Shown here: positions 35,063-42,604 of the stretch, one piece after another
Position numbering within the stretch: position 1 is the first letter of the stretch
How the letters are laid out: the number at the start of each line of letters is the position of its first letter
Origin: Clostridiales bacterium
GTDB taxonomy: Bacteria; Bacillota_E; Sulfobacillia; Sulfobacillales; JAIMBI01
DNA: 54,889 nucleotides
Direction: 5' to 3'
Assembly (NCBI GenBank): GCA_027318915.1
Contig: DAHVOH010000012.1
Location: 1 to 54,889, forward strand
Notes under the pieces: generated by a model
What the model was told of the DNA's origin: nothing
What the model saw: only the letters and a program-made list of their open reading frames with translations
Databases searched by the model: none
Made by a program: the position numbers and the translations under genes

Positions 35063-35138
35063 CCCGGCCGAGACCGGGACAGGTGAAACACCCCGCGGGG
35101 AAGCGGGGGTAAAGGACGGGCGCGCGAGGCGCCGGACG

Positions 35139-35591
35139 TCATTGGGTCACGAGATTGGTCAGCAGGACCGGGCCCACGCTGTTGGGCGGAAACTGCGCCG
35201 CGATGGCGCGGTGCAGGCGGTTGGCGAATGCCCGCAGTCCGGCGGTGGTCTGCAGCGATGCGTAGGAAGTCTGACGGCACAACAGCGTGATGGCCGCCAA
35301 CAGATGCGCGTCCAGAGTGGGATTGCCGGTGCCGCTTCCTCCGGGCGCCGGGGGTTTTCCGCCCACTTGGGCCAACGCGGCGGGCATGACGCCGAAGCTG
35401 ACGGTCAGTTGAATATAGTGCACCGGTCCCGCCAGATTGCTGGTGACCGGTCCCTCGGTGATCAACACCGCTTGCTTGGCAATGTAGGGCGGATCGGCCG
35501 CCGAGGCGGGCCGGGAGTGGCTGTGCCACCAAAGGAAGCCCCCGCCCCCCAAGAGGACCACGACCGCAATCGCCAACAGCAGACGGCGCAT
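35139..35591 (-). CDS. fliL: Flagellar basal body-associated protein FliL
   Basis: A 150-residue bitopic membrane protein: short cytoplasmic N-terminus, one transmembrane helix (about residues 4-23, LLLAIAVVVLLGGGGFLWW), then an extracytoplasmic domain with GPVHYIQLTVSFGV and terminal FPPNSVGPVLLTNLVTQ, which resembles FliL's ending (V-x-x-V-x-F-x-x-F-V-x-Q). FliL supports stators under load. ATG at 35591 preceded by AGGAAAGGA. In Bacillus fliL follows flgE; here it precedes flagellin. Confidence 0.8.
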   Translation of the reverse strand: MRRLLLAIAVVVLLGGGGFLWWHSHSRPASAADPPYIAKQAVLITEGPVTSNLAGPVHYIQLTVSFGVMPAALAQVGGKPPAPGGSGTGNPTLDAHLLAAITLLCRQTSYASLQTTAGLRAFANRLHRAIAAQFPPNSVGPVLLTNLVTQ

Positions 35592-35673
35592 GACCGGATC
35601 GTCCTTTCCTGTCAGATTCAGGCCGGAGTGGCTGGGGATGACGGTTCGCGTCACTCCCGGCGCATGATTCTCC

Positions 35674-35721
35674 GGTGGCGCGGACGGTCGCCACCCGTTT
35701 CAGACCCCCGGCACGTGCCGG
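35674..35721. repeat. Inverted repeats upstream of fliL, including a 14-bp palindrome
   Basis: Two perfect dyads lie in the 160-base gap between the flgG-like gene and fliL. One is GGTGGCG/CGCCACC with an 8-base loop (35674-35695). The other is the uninterrupted palindrome CCGGCACGTGCCGG at 35708-35721. The first could be a weak transcript hairpin; the second looks more like a protein-binding site. Neither has a T run. Confidence 0.4.
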
Positions 35722-35751
35722 TACCGATGGCGGCGATCGATGCGGTTCTCG

Positions 35752-36513
35752 CTAAAGCGGTTGGCTCGTGAGCTGGGCCAGCGCCTGTTGTCCGACCCGC
35801 AAGGCATCGGTGTTGGCCTGGTATTGCGCCTGCGCGGCGATAAGGTCGGCGAAGGCGGTCGCGAGGGAGACCCCGCTGCCGTTGACGAATCCGAGCCGAA
35901 TCTGGCCGAGCCCGGCTTGCCCGGGGATGCCCAAGACCGCCGGTCCACTGGCGGCCGTCGGCGTCCAAAGCGAGGCCCCGGCGCTCCGGAGCCCGCCCGG
36001 ATTGGTGAAGGCGGCGACGGGGATGTGGCCCACCACCCGTCCCAACACCGTCACCGTCCCATCGGCGCCGATGTGCCAGGTCCCGTTGGGCGGCAGAATG
36101 ACGGGCGGCTCCAAGGTGCTCCCGTCGGGCAGCGTCAGCAGACCTTGGGCGTCCGGCGCAAAGAGACCCGCGCGCGTGTAGGCGGTCTGCCCGGACGGAG
36201 TGCGCACGACGAAAAACCCAGGGCCCGTAAGCGCCAGCGCCGTGGCGTCGGATGAGGGGTGCGGCGTGCCGGTGAATGCGATGGGACTGGAAATGGCGAG
36301 GGCCCCGCCGTCCAATCCCAGGAGGCCCGGTGCCGGCACGCCGCCGATGGTGACGGTGGACGAACGCCCCGGAGCGCCGGCGCCCTCCGCCACCAGGACG
36401 GTGGGCTGTCCGAATCCCGGGGTGTCCTGATTGGCCAGGCTGGCCGCCACGGCGCCCAGCGAGAGCTGCGCGGTGACGACACCGGTGGCGGGGATGCTCA
36501 GTAGTTCACTCAC
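35752..36513 (-). CDS. flgG: Flagellar rod/hook-basal protein, FlgG/FlgF family
   Basis: A 253-residue rod protein. N-terminus: TGVVTAQLSLGAVAASLANQ followed by DTPGFGQ, the rod motif. Centre: ALTGPGFFVVRTPSGQTAYT, then RAGLFAPDAQG. C-terminal: GQIRLGFVNGSGVSLATAFA and DLIAAQAQYQANTDALRVGQ. It is one of two neighbouring genes like Bacillus flhO and flhP; which is FlgF and which FlgG is not certain. GTG at 36513 follows GAGAGGAG. Distal rod component outside the membrane, exported by the flagellar gate. Confidence 0.88.
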   Translation of the reverse strand: MSELLSIPATGVVTAQLSLGAVAASLANQDTPGFGQPTVLVAEGAGAPGRSSTVTIGGVPAPGLLGLDGGALAISSPIAFTGTPHPSSDATALALTGPGFFVVRTPSGQTAYTRAGLFAPDAQGLLTLPDGSTLEPPVILPPNGTWHIGADGTVTVLGRVVGHIPVAAFTNPGGLRSAGASLWTPTAASGPAVLGIPGQAGLGQIRLGFVNGSGVSLATAFADLIAAQAQYQANTDALRVGQQALAQLTSQPL

Positions 36514-36545
36514 GGCAAGTCTCCTCTCCAGGGGTGCCGACGTCT

Positions 36546-37274
36546 TTACGGCAGTTGGGCCAATTGGTCGCCCTGTTGCCGGATTTGCATGGCCACGTGC
36601 CAAGCGGAGGCGTTGGCGCCGTACAGGGCCTGGGCGCGGGTGAGGGCGGCCAGCGTTTGCGTCAGGGCGACATTGGAGGTGTTGAGCGCACCCGGAACGA
36701 CCAAGCCGCCCACGACCGGGATGGCGGTGCCGGTATACAGCGAACCGCCGAGCGCGGTGATGGTGCCGGTCAGACGCACTTGCTGCAGGGTCGCCACCGA
36801 TTGGCCGTTGGCACTGACGGCGCCGGTGGCGTCAATGGCCACCGCCGCGTCGACGGGCAGCCGGATAGGGGCGCCGTTGGTGGCCAAAACGGGGTTGCCG
36901 GACCCGGTCACCAACAGACCGGTCGGGCTGACCGCAAAGGCGCCGGCCCGTGTGTAGGCGATGCCCTGGGCGGTTTGCACGACAAAAAAGGCGTCGGTGG
37001 CCAGCGCCGCGTCCAACGGATTGCCGGTGGTCTCATACGCCGACGGCGCGAGATTGCGTTGAGTCACCGCCGCCACGCTGAGGGGTACGGCGGCGGCGAT
37101 GGGCGCCGCTCCCGCCGCACCGACCCGCTCGAGCGGGGTGGCCGCCCAGACCGCGGTGGCCGGCATCAATGCCAGAAATCCGGCGCTCTGCTGGTTGGCC
37201 AAGTCGGCGTCCAGCGCTGCTAAGACGTTGGTTTGGGCGGTAAGGCCCGCACTGCTGAGCATCAGAGTGTTCAC
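36546..37274 (-). CDS. flgF: Flagellar rod/hook-basal protein, FlgF/FlgG family
   Basis: A 242-residue paralogue of the next gene. It begins NTLMLSSAGLTAQTNVLAAL DADLANQ in place of the usual L-x-x-I-x-x-N-L-A-N, then ETTGNPLDAALATDAFFVVQ and TAQGIAYTRAGAFAVSPTG, the FlgF/FlgG core, and ends SNVALTQTLAALTRAQALYG. GTG start at 37274 overlaps the PilZ gene stop (GTGA) and has GAGGAGGG upstream. Likely proximal/distal rod subunit. FlgF versus FlgG naming is tentative. Confidence 0.87.
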   Translation of the reverse strand: MNTLMLSSAGLTAQTNVLAALDADLANQQSAGFLALMPATAVWAATPLERVGAAGAAPIAAAVPLSVAAVTQRNLAPSAYETTGNPLDAALATDAFFVVQTAQGIAYTRAGAFAVSPTGLLVTGSGNPVLATNGAPIRLPVDAAVAIDATGAVSANGQSVATLQQVRLTGTITALGGSLYTGTAIPVVGGLVVPGALNTSNVALTQTLAALTRAQALYGANASAWHVAMQIRQQGDQLAQLP

Positions 37275-37867
37275 GCGAACCCTCCTCGGGGTGAGGCGCC
37301 GGCCGCAGCTAGCGCCTGAGCCATGGCGGCACGCAACAGGTCGTACTGGCCGGCATCGTCGGCGGGCCACCGGACGGCGACGCGCCAGCCCGCCGCGTCC
37401 GGGACCACCCGGACGACAACGGCTTCCAGTCGCACCGAACCTGTCGCCAGGTCCAGCCGCATATGGATGGCATCGCCGACGCGAAGGTGGATCGGACTGC
37501 GGAAGCTGGCGCCGAATAAGGACAAGTCGGTCGAGTAGGTGGGCCAGTCCGGCTGGGTGAGGCCCACCGCCAGGGGGACGGTCAGCCGCAGACGGGGGAC
37601 GGCTCGGCTGTTGATGGCCATCATCCGGCCGGCGGGAGCCACTTCCCAAGCGGTCGGCCAGACGTGTCGCACGCGCACCGCCTGCTGGCGAAGATCGTCG
37701 GGCGTAGTCCATTGCACCACCCCCGCCGGGCCGACCGAGAGCTCGGGAGGAGCGAGGGACAAAATCCGCAGGAGAAGGCCCGATCCCGGCACCCGGCGCG
37801 CTGGCCACCGCTGGTCCTGGACGGTCCAGACCAGCGGCGTGTCGAACGATACAGCGGCGAGACGCAT
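37271..37867 (-). CDS. PilZ-domain protein, YcgR-like
   Basis: A 198-residue cytoplasmic protein with an N-terminal YcgR-like beta domain and a C-terminal PilZ domain. The c-di-GMP-binding residues are present: the R-x3-R motif in NSRAVPRLRLTV (about residue 87) and the D-x-S-x-x-G motif in STDLSLFGASF (about 113). It should act as a c-di-GMP-dependent motor brake or flagellar regulator, as YcgR/YpfA do. It lies between flhA and the rod genes. Start ATG with AAAGGAG upstream. The motif match is clear; the target is inferred. Confidence 0.87.
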   Translation of the reverse strand: MRLAAVSFDTPLVWTVQDQRWPARRVPGSGLLLRILSLAPPELSVGPAGVVQWTTPDDLRQQAVRVRHVWPTAWEVAPAGRMMAINSRAVPRLRLTVPLAVGLTQPDWPTYSTDLSLFGASFRSPIHLRVGDAIHMRLDLATGSVRLEAVVVRVVPDAAGWRVAVRWPADDAGQYDLLRAAMAQALAAAGASPRGGFA

Positions 37868-37883
37868 AGGGCCCTGTGCTCCT

Positions 37884-39959
37884 TTAGGAAAACGGCGCCT
37901 GAATGACCGCCACCGCTTCCGTCGTCAAGTCGGGCGGACATTCCGTGTACGCGATGACGGGCAGCCGGGGAAACGGCCGCTCCAACAGCTGGCGCATCGC
38001 GAACCGCACGCCCGTTCCGCACAGCACCACCGGATTGGGAGCGGTGGACCGGACACGATCCAGCGCCTGCTGCACGGCCGTCCAGAGACGCTGTGCCTGG
38101 TCGGGCGGCACCGGCGGCGGACCCTGGGGGTCGGCGTGAGCCAAGAGGCCATAGAGCGCCTGCTCGGTTTCGGGATGCAGCACCAGCGCCTGGAGCCGCC
38201 CCTCGTGCACGTAGGGTTCAACCAGGGACCGGCCGAGCGCGTGTCGGGCCGCTTCCACCAAACCGGGCAGGTCGCGCCGGATGCGCACCTGATCGGCCAG
38301 GGCTTCAAGAATCGTGGGCAGGTCCCGAATGGACACCTGCTCGCGCAGCAAGGACTGCAGCACCTGGCGAATCTCGCCCAAACCCAGCGTGTCGGGCAAC
38401 AGCTCCGCCACCACCGTCGCATGCTGCGCGCGCACCTGCTCCACCATCTGCCGGACGGCCTCGCGGGTGAGGAGCGCCCAGCCGTGCCGCCGCGCCACAT
38501 CGGCGACCGCGGTGATGAGGATGGTCGGGGCATCGGTGACGAAGGCTCCGGCCAGTTCCGCACGGCGTTGGGCGGCCGGGGGAATCCAGGCGGCCGGGGT
38601 GCCGAACACGGGATCGGTGGTGGGGACCACCTCCGCGATATCGCGCAGATCGCCCCCGACCGCCAAGAGACGGTCGGGGCGCGCCGTCCCCGTCGCCACC
38701 GTGCCCCCGCGCACGAGAATGCGGTAATTCCAGGGCAGCATCTGGGGATCGTCGTGCACATGGAGCGGCGGCATCAAAAAGCCCCGCTCCTGGACCAGCG
38801 TTTCCCGCAAGGTTTGCATGCGCTCCTGCAGACTGCGGCCCGCCGCCCCGGTGGTCACGCTGACCAGTCCGGACCCGACAATCAGGGTGAGCGGCTCCAC
38901 CTGCAGGCGGCTCAGCAGTCGCTCCGGGCTCTGGGCCTGGGTCGCTTGTCGAGCCGCGGCCGTCTGCGCCGCCGTCTCGGCTTCCGTCCGCTGGCGCTGC
39001 TGAAGCCGCCAGCCCACCACCGCGCTGACCACGGCCATCAGCAGCGGAATAATGGGGGCCATGCCTAAAAAGGCCAGCAGGACCAACACGCCGGCCACCA
39101 AGTAGAAGACGCGCGGCTGCTGCACCAGCTGCGCCAGAAGGCGCGGTGCCGGCGCCGCGTCGGAACCGCCGGCTTGGGTGACCAGGAATCCGGTGGCGGT
39201 GGAAATCAGCAGGGCGGGGATCTGGGTGGTCAGTCCCTCGCCGACGCTCAGGATGGAATACGTCTGCGCGGCGGCTCCGAAGGACAGATGCTGCTGGACC
39301 AATCCGACCACCAGGCCACCGATGAGATTGATGGCGACGATGAGCAGCCCCGCGATGGCGTCGCCGCGAATAAACTTGGTGGCGCCGTCCATCGCTCCGT
39401 AGAAGTCGGCCAGGCCGGCGACTTCCTTGCGCCGGCGGTCCGCTTCCGCTTCGGAAATGCGACCGGCCATCAATTCCTGATCGACGGCCATTTGGCGGAC
39501 GGGGGTGGCCTCCAAGGTAAAACGGGCCGCCACCTGGCTCACCCGCTCGGTGCCGTTGGTGATCACGAGAAACTGGATGACCACCAGGATCAGGAAAATC
39601 ACCAGACCGATGACCAGGTTGCCGCCCACCACCAGGGAGCCGAAAGCTTGGATGACGCCACCGGCATTGCCCTGCGTCAGAATGAGCCGCGTGGCCGTGA
39701 CTTCGAGCGCCAACCGCACCAGAGTGATGAACAGGAGCAGCGTGGGGAACGCGGAAAAGTCCAACGGGCGGGACACGGAGAGCGTCAACACCAGAACGCC
39801 GACAGACAGGGCGATGTTGGCCAGCAGAAACAAGTCCAGAACCGGCGCCGGCACGGGCACGACCAACATCAAGACGGCGATGACCGCCATGGCCGGAATC
39901 AGGGCCGCACCGGCCCATTGGGTGCGGGCGCGATTGGCGGCGGGAGCCATCAGAGACAC
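37884..39959 (-). CDS. flhA: Flagellar export gate protein FlhA
   Basis: A 691-residue export protein: about eight N-terminal membrane helices with the FHIPEP core (VITNGTERVSQVAARFTLEA, AVDQELMAGRISEAEADRRR, FYGAMDGATKFIRGDAIAGL), then a cytoplasmic domain from about residue 330 that docks chaperone-substrate complexes (for example LRDIAEVVPTTDPVFGTPAA, LREQVSIRDLPTILEALAD). GTG at 39959 is chosen because AGGAGG lies 7 bases upstream; an ATG three codons further in is the alternative. 171 bases separate it from flhB. Confidence 0.97.
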   Translation of the reverse strand: MSLMAPAANRARTQWAGAALIPAMAVIAVLMLVVPVPAPVLDLFLLANIALSVGVLVLTLSVSRPLDFSAFPTLLLFITLVRLALEVTATRLILTQGNAGGVIQAFGSLVVGGNLVIGLVIFLILVVIQFLVITNGTERVSQVAARFTLEATPVRQMAVDQELMAGRISEAEADRRRKEVAGLADFYGAMDGATKFIRGDAIAGLLIVAINLIGGLVVGLVQQHLSFGAAAQTYSILSVGEGLTTQIPALLISTATGFLVTQAGGSDAAPAPRLLAQLVQQPRVFYLVAGVLVLLAFLGMAPIIPLLMAVVSAVVGWRLQQRQRTEAETAAQTAAARQATQAQSPERLLSRLQVEPLTLIVGSGLVSVTTGAAGRSLQERMQTLRETLVQERGFLMPPLHVHDDPQMLPWNYRILVRGGTVATGTARPDRLLAVGGDLRDIAEVVPTTDPVFGTPAAWIPPAAQRRAELAGAFVTDAPTILITAVADVARRHGWALLTREAVRQMVEQVRAQHATVVAELLPDTLGLGEIRQVLQSLLREQVSIRDLPTILEALADQVRIRRDLPGLVEAARHALGRSLVEPYVHEGRLQALVLHPETEQALYGLLAHADPQGPPPVPPDQAQRLWTAVQQALDRVRSTAPNPVVLCGTGVRFAMRQLLERPFPRLPVIAYTECPPDLTTEAVAVIQAPFS

Positions 39960-40130
39960 CAACACACCTCCTGCCAACGCAGGGGGACGCCCACCCTCCT
40001 GGGAGCGCCTGAGCCTCACGGGCCCCCATCGTGAGAGCCTCATCCGATTTGGGGCCGTGCGGTCAACCCCGCTGGCGCGGATCCGTCGCGGGCACGGTCC
40101 GGATCCGTACGGCGCCTGCCCGCGTGCGGA

Positions 40131-41192
40131 CTAGAGCGTCGCCAGGGACCGGCGCTGAGCCCGACGCTTCATGATGGCAGCCAGAATCAGGGCCACGGCC
40201 TGCCAGTGGTCGGGCGGAATGGATTCGCCGAGCGGCACGGTCATCAACGCCCAGGCCAGCGGGGGGTCCTGAATGATGGGGATGCCGGCATCGGCAGCCA
40301 GTGCGCGCAGAACGGCGGCGGTGTCGTCGACGCCCTTGGCGGCGACGATCGGCGGCGCGTCCTGCCCGGGATCCCATGCCAAGGCGACGGCTGCGTGCGT
40401 CGGATTCGTGATCACCACCGCCGCGTCGCGCACGGAGCGGGCCGCCCGTTTGAGCCCCTGCTCCGCAACGGCGCGGCGGCGCGCCCGCCAGCGCGGGTCG
40501 CCGTCGGACTCCCGCATTTCGTCGCGCAGTTCCTGGGTGGTCATTTTGAGTTTCTGTTGAAAGCGCCGTGCCTGCACCAGCACGTCAACGGCGGCCCACA
40601 ACTGGGAGACGGCCGTCGCGGCGGCCCAGACGGGCCACAGCAGACGTGCCGCCACGGCAGGCAGCGCGGCTGCCGGCACGCCGGCCAGAGCCAGCCAGCG
40701 CCAGCCTTCCAGCGCCGCCGCCAAGGCGGCGGCGGCCGCCAGCGTGATGACCGTCAAGGTTCGCCGGCCCAGGTCCGCGATCGACTGCCGGCTTATCATC
40801 TGCGTTAATCCCGCGAGGGGGTTGAGGTGCTGCCATTGCGGCTTCCAACGGCCGCCCAGGCGAAAGCCTTGCAGCATCCACCCACCGATGACGCCCAGCA
40901 GCAAGAGGCCCATCGCCACGGGCAAGGCGGCCACGGCCCAGGTCAGCAAGGCCCCCGCCAGCACGGTCGCCCACGGGGTGGGATGGGTGAGTGAGGGCCA
41001 TGGCCCGCCCACGGTCCGCTGCATAAACAGGAGACAGCGGGCCGCAATCCACGGTCCTGACCACAGGAGTCCACCGATGCCCCCCAACAGGCTCAGTCCC
41101 ATGAGCGCATCGCGACTCTGCCAGCGCTGACCTTCCTCCCGGGCTTTTTGCTGACGGCGGGGGGTGGGCGCATGCTCGCGCTCAACGGCGAT
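40131..41192 (-). CDS. flhB: Flagellar export switch protein FlhB, apparent ATC start
   Basis: A 353-residue FlhB. It has four membrane helices and the autocleavage site NPTH in VVITNPTHAAVALAW (about residue 263), which controls the hook-to-filament switch. The first ATG in frame is at 41102, but 30 further residues upstream match the FlhB N-terminus: VEREHAPTPRRQQKAREEGQ. Between the upstream stop and 41102 there is no ATG, GTG, TTG or CTG in this frame. An ATC at 41190-41192 lies 8 bases after AAGGAGG (41202-41208), so ATC is probably the start. With it the protein has the normal family length. Confidence 0.9.
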   Translation of the reverse strand: MAVEREHAPTPRRQQKAREEGQRWQSRDALMGLSLLGGIGGLLWSGPWIAARCLLFMQRTVGGPWPSLTHPTPWATVLAGALLTWAVAALPVAMGLLLLGVIGGWMLQGFRLGGRWKPQWQHLNPLAGLTQMISRQSIADLGRRTLTVITLAAAAALAAALEGWRWLALAGVPAAALPAVAARLLWPVWAAATAVSQLWAAVDVLVQARRFQQKLKMTTQELRDEMRESDGDPRWRARRRAVAEQGLKRAARSVRDAAVVITNPTHAAVALAWDPGQDAPPIVAAKGVDDTAAVLRALAADAGIPIIQDPPLAWALMTVPLGESIPPDHWQAVALILAAIMKRRAQRRSLATL

Positions 41193-41214
41193 GGGGAACC
41201 CCTCCTTGGTGCCC

Positions 41215-42003
41215 CTATCCGGGCAGCGTCAGAACATGGCTGAGGGTCAGCCACGTGGTTTGCCACAGGGCCGGTGCCCATGCCAGCCAGACCGGCGTGG
41301 CGAGGACGGAAATCCCCAGCACCGCGCCGATGACGGCCGGCAGGGCCACAAAGTAAATAGGTGCCTGGGGCATCGTGCGGCTCACAATGCCGGCGGTCAG
41401 CAGGCCCCCCACGCCCACGGCCAAGGCCGGGGCCGCCACCGTGAGACTCATGGCCAAGAGGCTGCCCAGCACGCCGCCCACGACGGCGGGCGTGCTGGGC
41501 GGCAACACGGTCAGCGTGAGCGGCCAGGCCTGGAAGCTGGCATGCAGCGCGAGCACCGTGAGCGGTAGACCCCCACCCGCCAGAAAGGCGATGAAGATGA
41601 GCAGGAGAAACCATCCGGGCAGTCCGTCCGGCGCCGGAGCCACCCCGGGGGTGTTGGGCCCCGCCAAACCGAGCCCCAGAACATCCACCAACAGGTACCC
41701 GGCCTGCTGCCATGCCCAGAGGGGCACGGCCAACACCAGACCCATCAGGATGCCCAGCCCGATTTGCAGGACGGAGGCCGGCAACAGAGCCCAGCCGGTC
41801 GGGGACGGGCCGGGGGGCACAACACTCCAGAGGGCGGCGCTGAGCCACAGGACGGTGAGTCCTTGAAGCCACGGCGGCACGCGCAGCGTGCTGATGCCGG
41901 GCGCCAAGAGGACCAGTCCGAGAACGCGCGCGGTGATGAGCGTGTAGCGGCCGATTCCGGGCAGGTTCCAGAGATGGGCGCCGGCTTGCACCAAACCTGT
42001 CAT
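41215..42003 (-). CDS. fliR: Flagellar export gate protein FliR
   Basis: A 262-residue membrane protein with about six hydrophobic segments, subunit of the FliPQR pore. Recognisable are the N-terminal LITARVLGLVLLAPGISTLR, the middle LILIFIAFLAGGGLPLTVLA-like helix (LLLIFIAFLAGGGLPLTVLA) and the C-terminal APIYFVALPAVIGAVLGISV. ATG at 42003 overlaps the fliQ stop (ATGA). A 22-base gap leads to the flhB ATC. Confidence 0.94.
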   Translation of the reverse strand: MTGLVQAGAHLWNLPGIGRYTLITARVLGLVLLAPGISTLRVPPWLQGLTVLWLSAALWSVVPPGPSPTGWALLPASVLQIGLGILMGLVLAVPLWAWQQAGYLLVDVLGLGLAGPNTPGVAPAPDGLPGWFLLLIFIAFLAGGGLPLTVLALHASFQAWPLTLTVLPPSTPAVVGGVLGSLLAMSLTVAAPALAVGVGGLLTAGIVSRTMPQAPIYFVALPAVIGAVLGISVLATPVWLAWAPALWQTTWLTLSHVLTLPG

Positions 42004-42269
42004 GGCCGCAACAAACCGGCCTGCTGCCAGGCCACGCTGGCGAACGTCGTCAGGGTTTGGAGCCACCACGGTCCCGCGACCACGAACAGGAGCGCGATCG
42101 CGAGCAGCTTGGGCAAAAAGGTGAGGGTCATTTCCTGAATCTGGGTGAGCGCTTGCAGCAGCCCGATGACGACGCCCACCACCAGCGCGACCGCCAAGAT
42201 GGGAAGCGCCAGCAGAGCCGCCGTGACAAGCGCCGCGTGCAGCAAGCTGTCTGCGGCCGTGGCAAACAG
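42000..42269 (-). CDS. fliQ: Flagellar export gate protein FliQ, apparent CTG start
   Basis: An 89-residue protein with two transmembrane helices: about residues 12-35 (AALVTAALLALPILAVALVV) and 50-72. The conserved core GLLQALTQIQEMTLTFLPKL is intact. The length equals canonical FliQ. No ATG, GTG or TTG lies near this position in frame; the nearest alternatives would add about 48 or more residues unlike FliQ. A CTG at 42267-42269 stands 8 bases after GGGAGG and gives M-F-A-T-A-A-D-S..., so CTG is the likely start. First gene of the flagellar run. Confidence 0.92.
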   Translation of the reverse strand: MFATAADSLLHAALVTAALLALPILAVALVVGVVIGLLQALTQIQEMTLTFLPKLLAIALLFVVAGPWWLQTLTTFASVAWQQAGLLRP

Positions 42270-42396
42270 GGGGATTCCCTCCCAAGCCGCCGGCGTCCAG
42301 CCGCAATTGCCGTCCTGGCATCGGAGGTTCCGCAAGCCGTCCGGACTCACGGCGGCGCTCGGCCGCTCCGCGAGAGCGGGGGAGCTGGTTGGACAG

Positions 42397-42432
42397 AAAA
42401 AAACCCCACCGCTCTCCCTCGAGAACTTGGGG
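42397..42432 (-). terminator. Terminator-like hairpin in the fliQ leader
   Basis: On the minus-strand transcript CCCCA (42432-42428) pairs with TGGGG (42408-42404), with an inner CTC/GAG pairing, followed directly by seven T residues (42403-42397). It lies about 130 bases before fliQ and downstream of the predicted promoter, so it could act as an attenuator of the whole flagellar operon. Alternatively it ends a short separate transcript. Confidence 0.55.
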
Positions 42433-42477
42433 CCAAACAGGCACAGATCGATCCCAAACAACGGGTCCCCTCGAGGC

Positions 42478-42562
42478 GGACCGGGTCGAGTACCCTCAAG
42501 ACCCTCGGTCCTGCGCCCTCAAGCTAACGCTAAGAGGGAGGCTCAAACGCCTCGGCACAGGA
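42478..42562 (-). ncRNA. Structured leader RNA ahead of the flagellar operon
   Basis: The minus-strand transcript can fold into a compact three-way junction over 42509-42562. P1 is TCCTGTGC/GCGCAGGA (8 pairs, one G-T), P2 is GAGGC/GCCTC with a hexaloop, and P3 is CCTC-TT-AGC with a GTTA loop and GCT-T-GAGG; almost no base is left unpaired. A second hairpin, 42478-42511, has stems GGACC/GGTCC, GGGTC/GACCC and GAG/CTC capped by GGTA. It shares three bases with P1, so the two compete. It does not carry the conserved bases of c-di-GMP-I, SAM, TPP or other classes I could recall. A riboswitch or protein-binding leader is possible. Confidence 0.4.
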
Positions 42563-42574
42563 TCCGACGGCCCG

Positions 42575-42604
42575 ACGGTAGCACAACGGTCAAATAGGTG
42601 TCAA
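42575..42604 (-). promoter_or_regulatory. Predicted sigma-A promoter of the flagellar operon
   Basis: Minus strand: TTGACA (42604-42599) is a perfect -35 box; 18 bases on is TACCGT (42580-42575), a moderate -10. The transcript would begin near 42568, at the foot of the structured leader. No sigma-28-type promoter was seen here. The -35 match is good and the -10 weak. Confidence 0.45.

Noticed and set aside
33568..35150. Sigma-28 promoters for flagellin and fliD.
   Set aside because: No TAAA plus CCGATAT pair with correct spacing was found upstream of either gene.
41103..41200. A frameshift in flhB near a run of C residues.
   Set aside because: On careful reading the run has six C residues and the FlhB frame is continuous; only the start codon is unusual.
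42478..42562. A c-di-GMP-I (GEMM) riboswitch in the fliQ leader.
   Set aside because: A three-way junction is present but the conserved CACGCA- and GACGCAAAGCC-type strands and GAAA tetraloop are absent.
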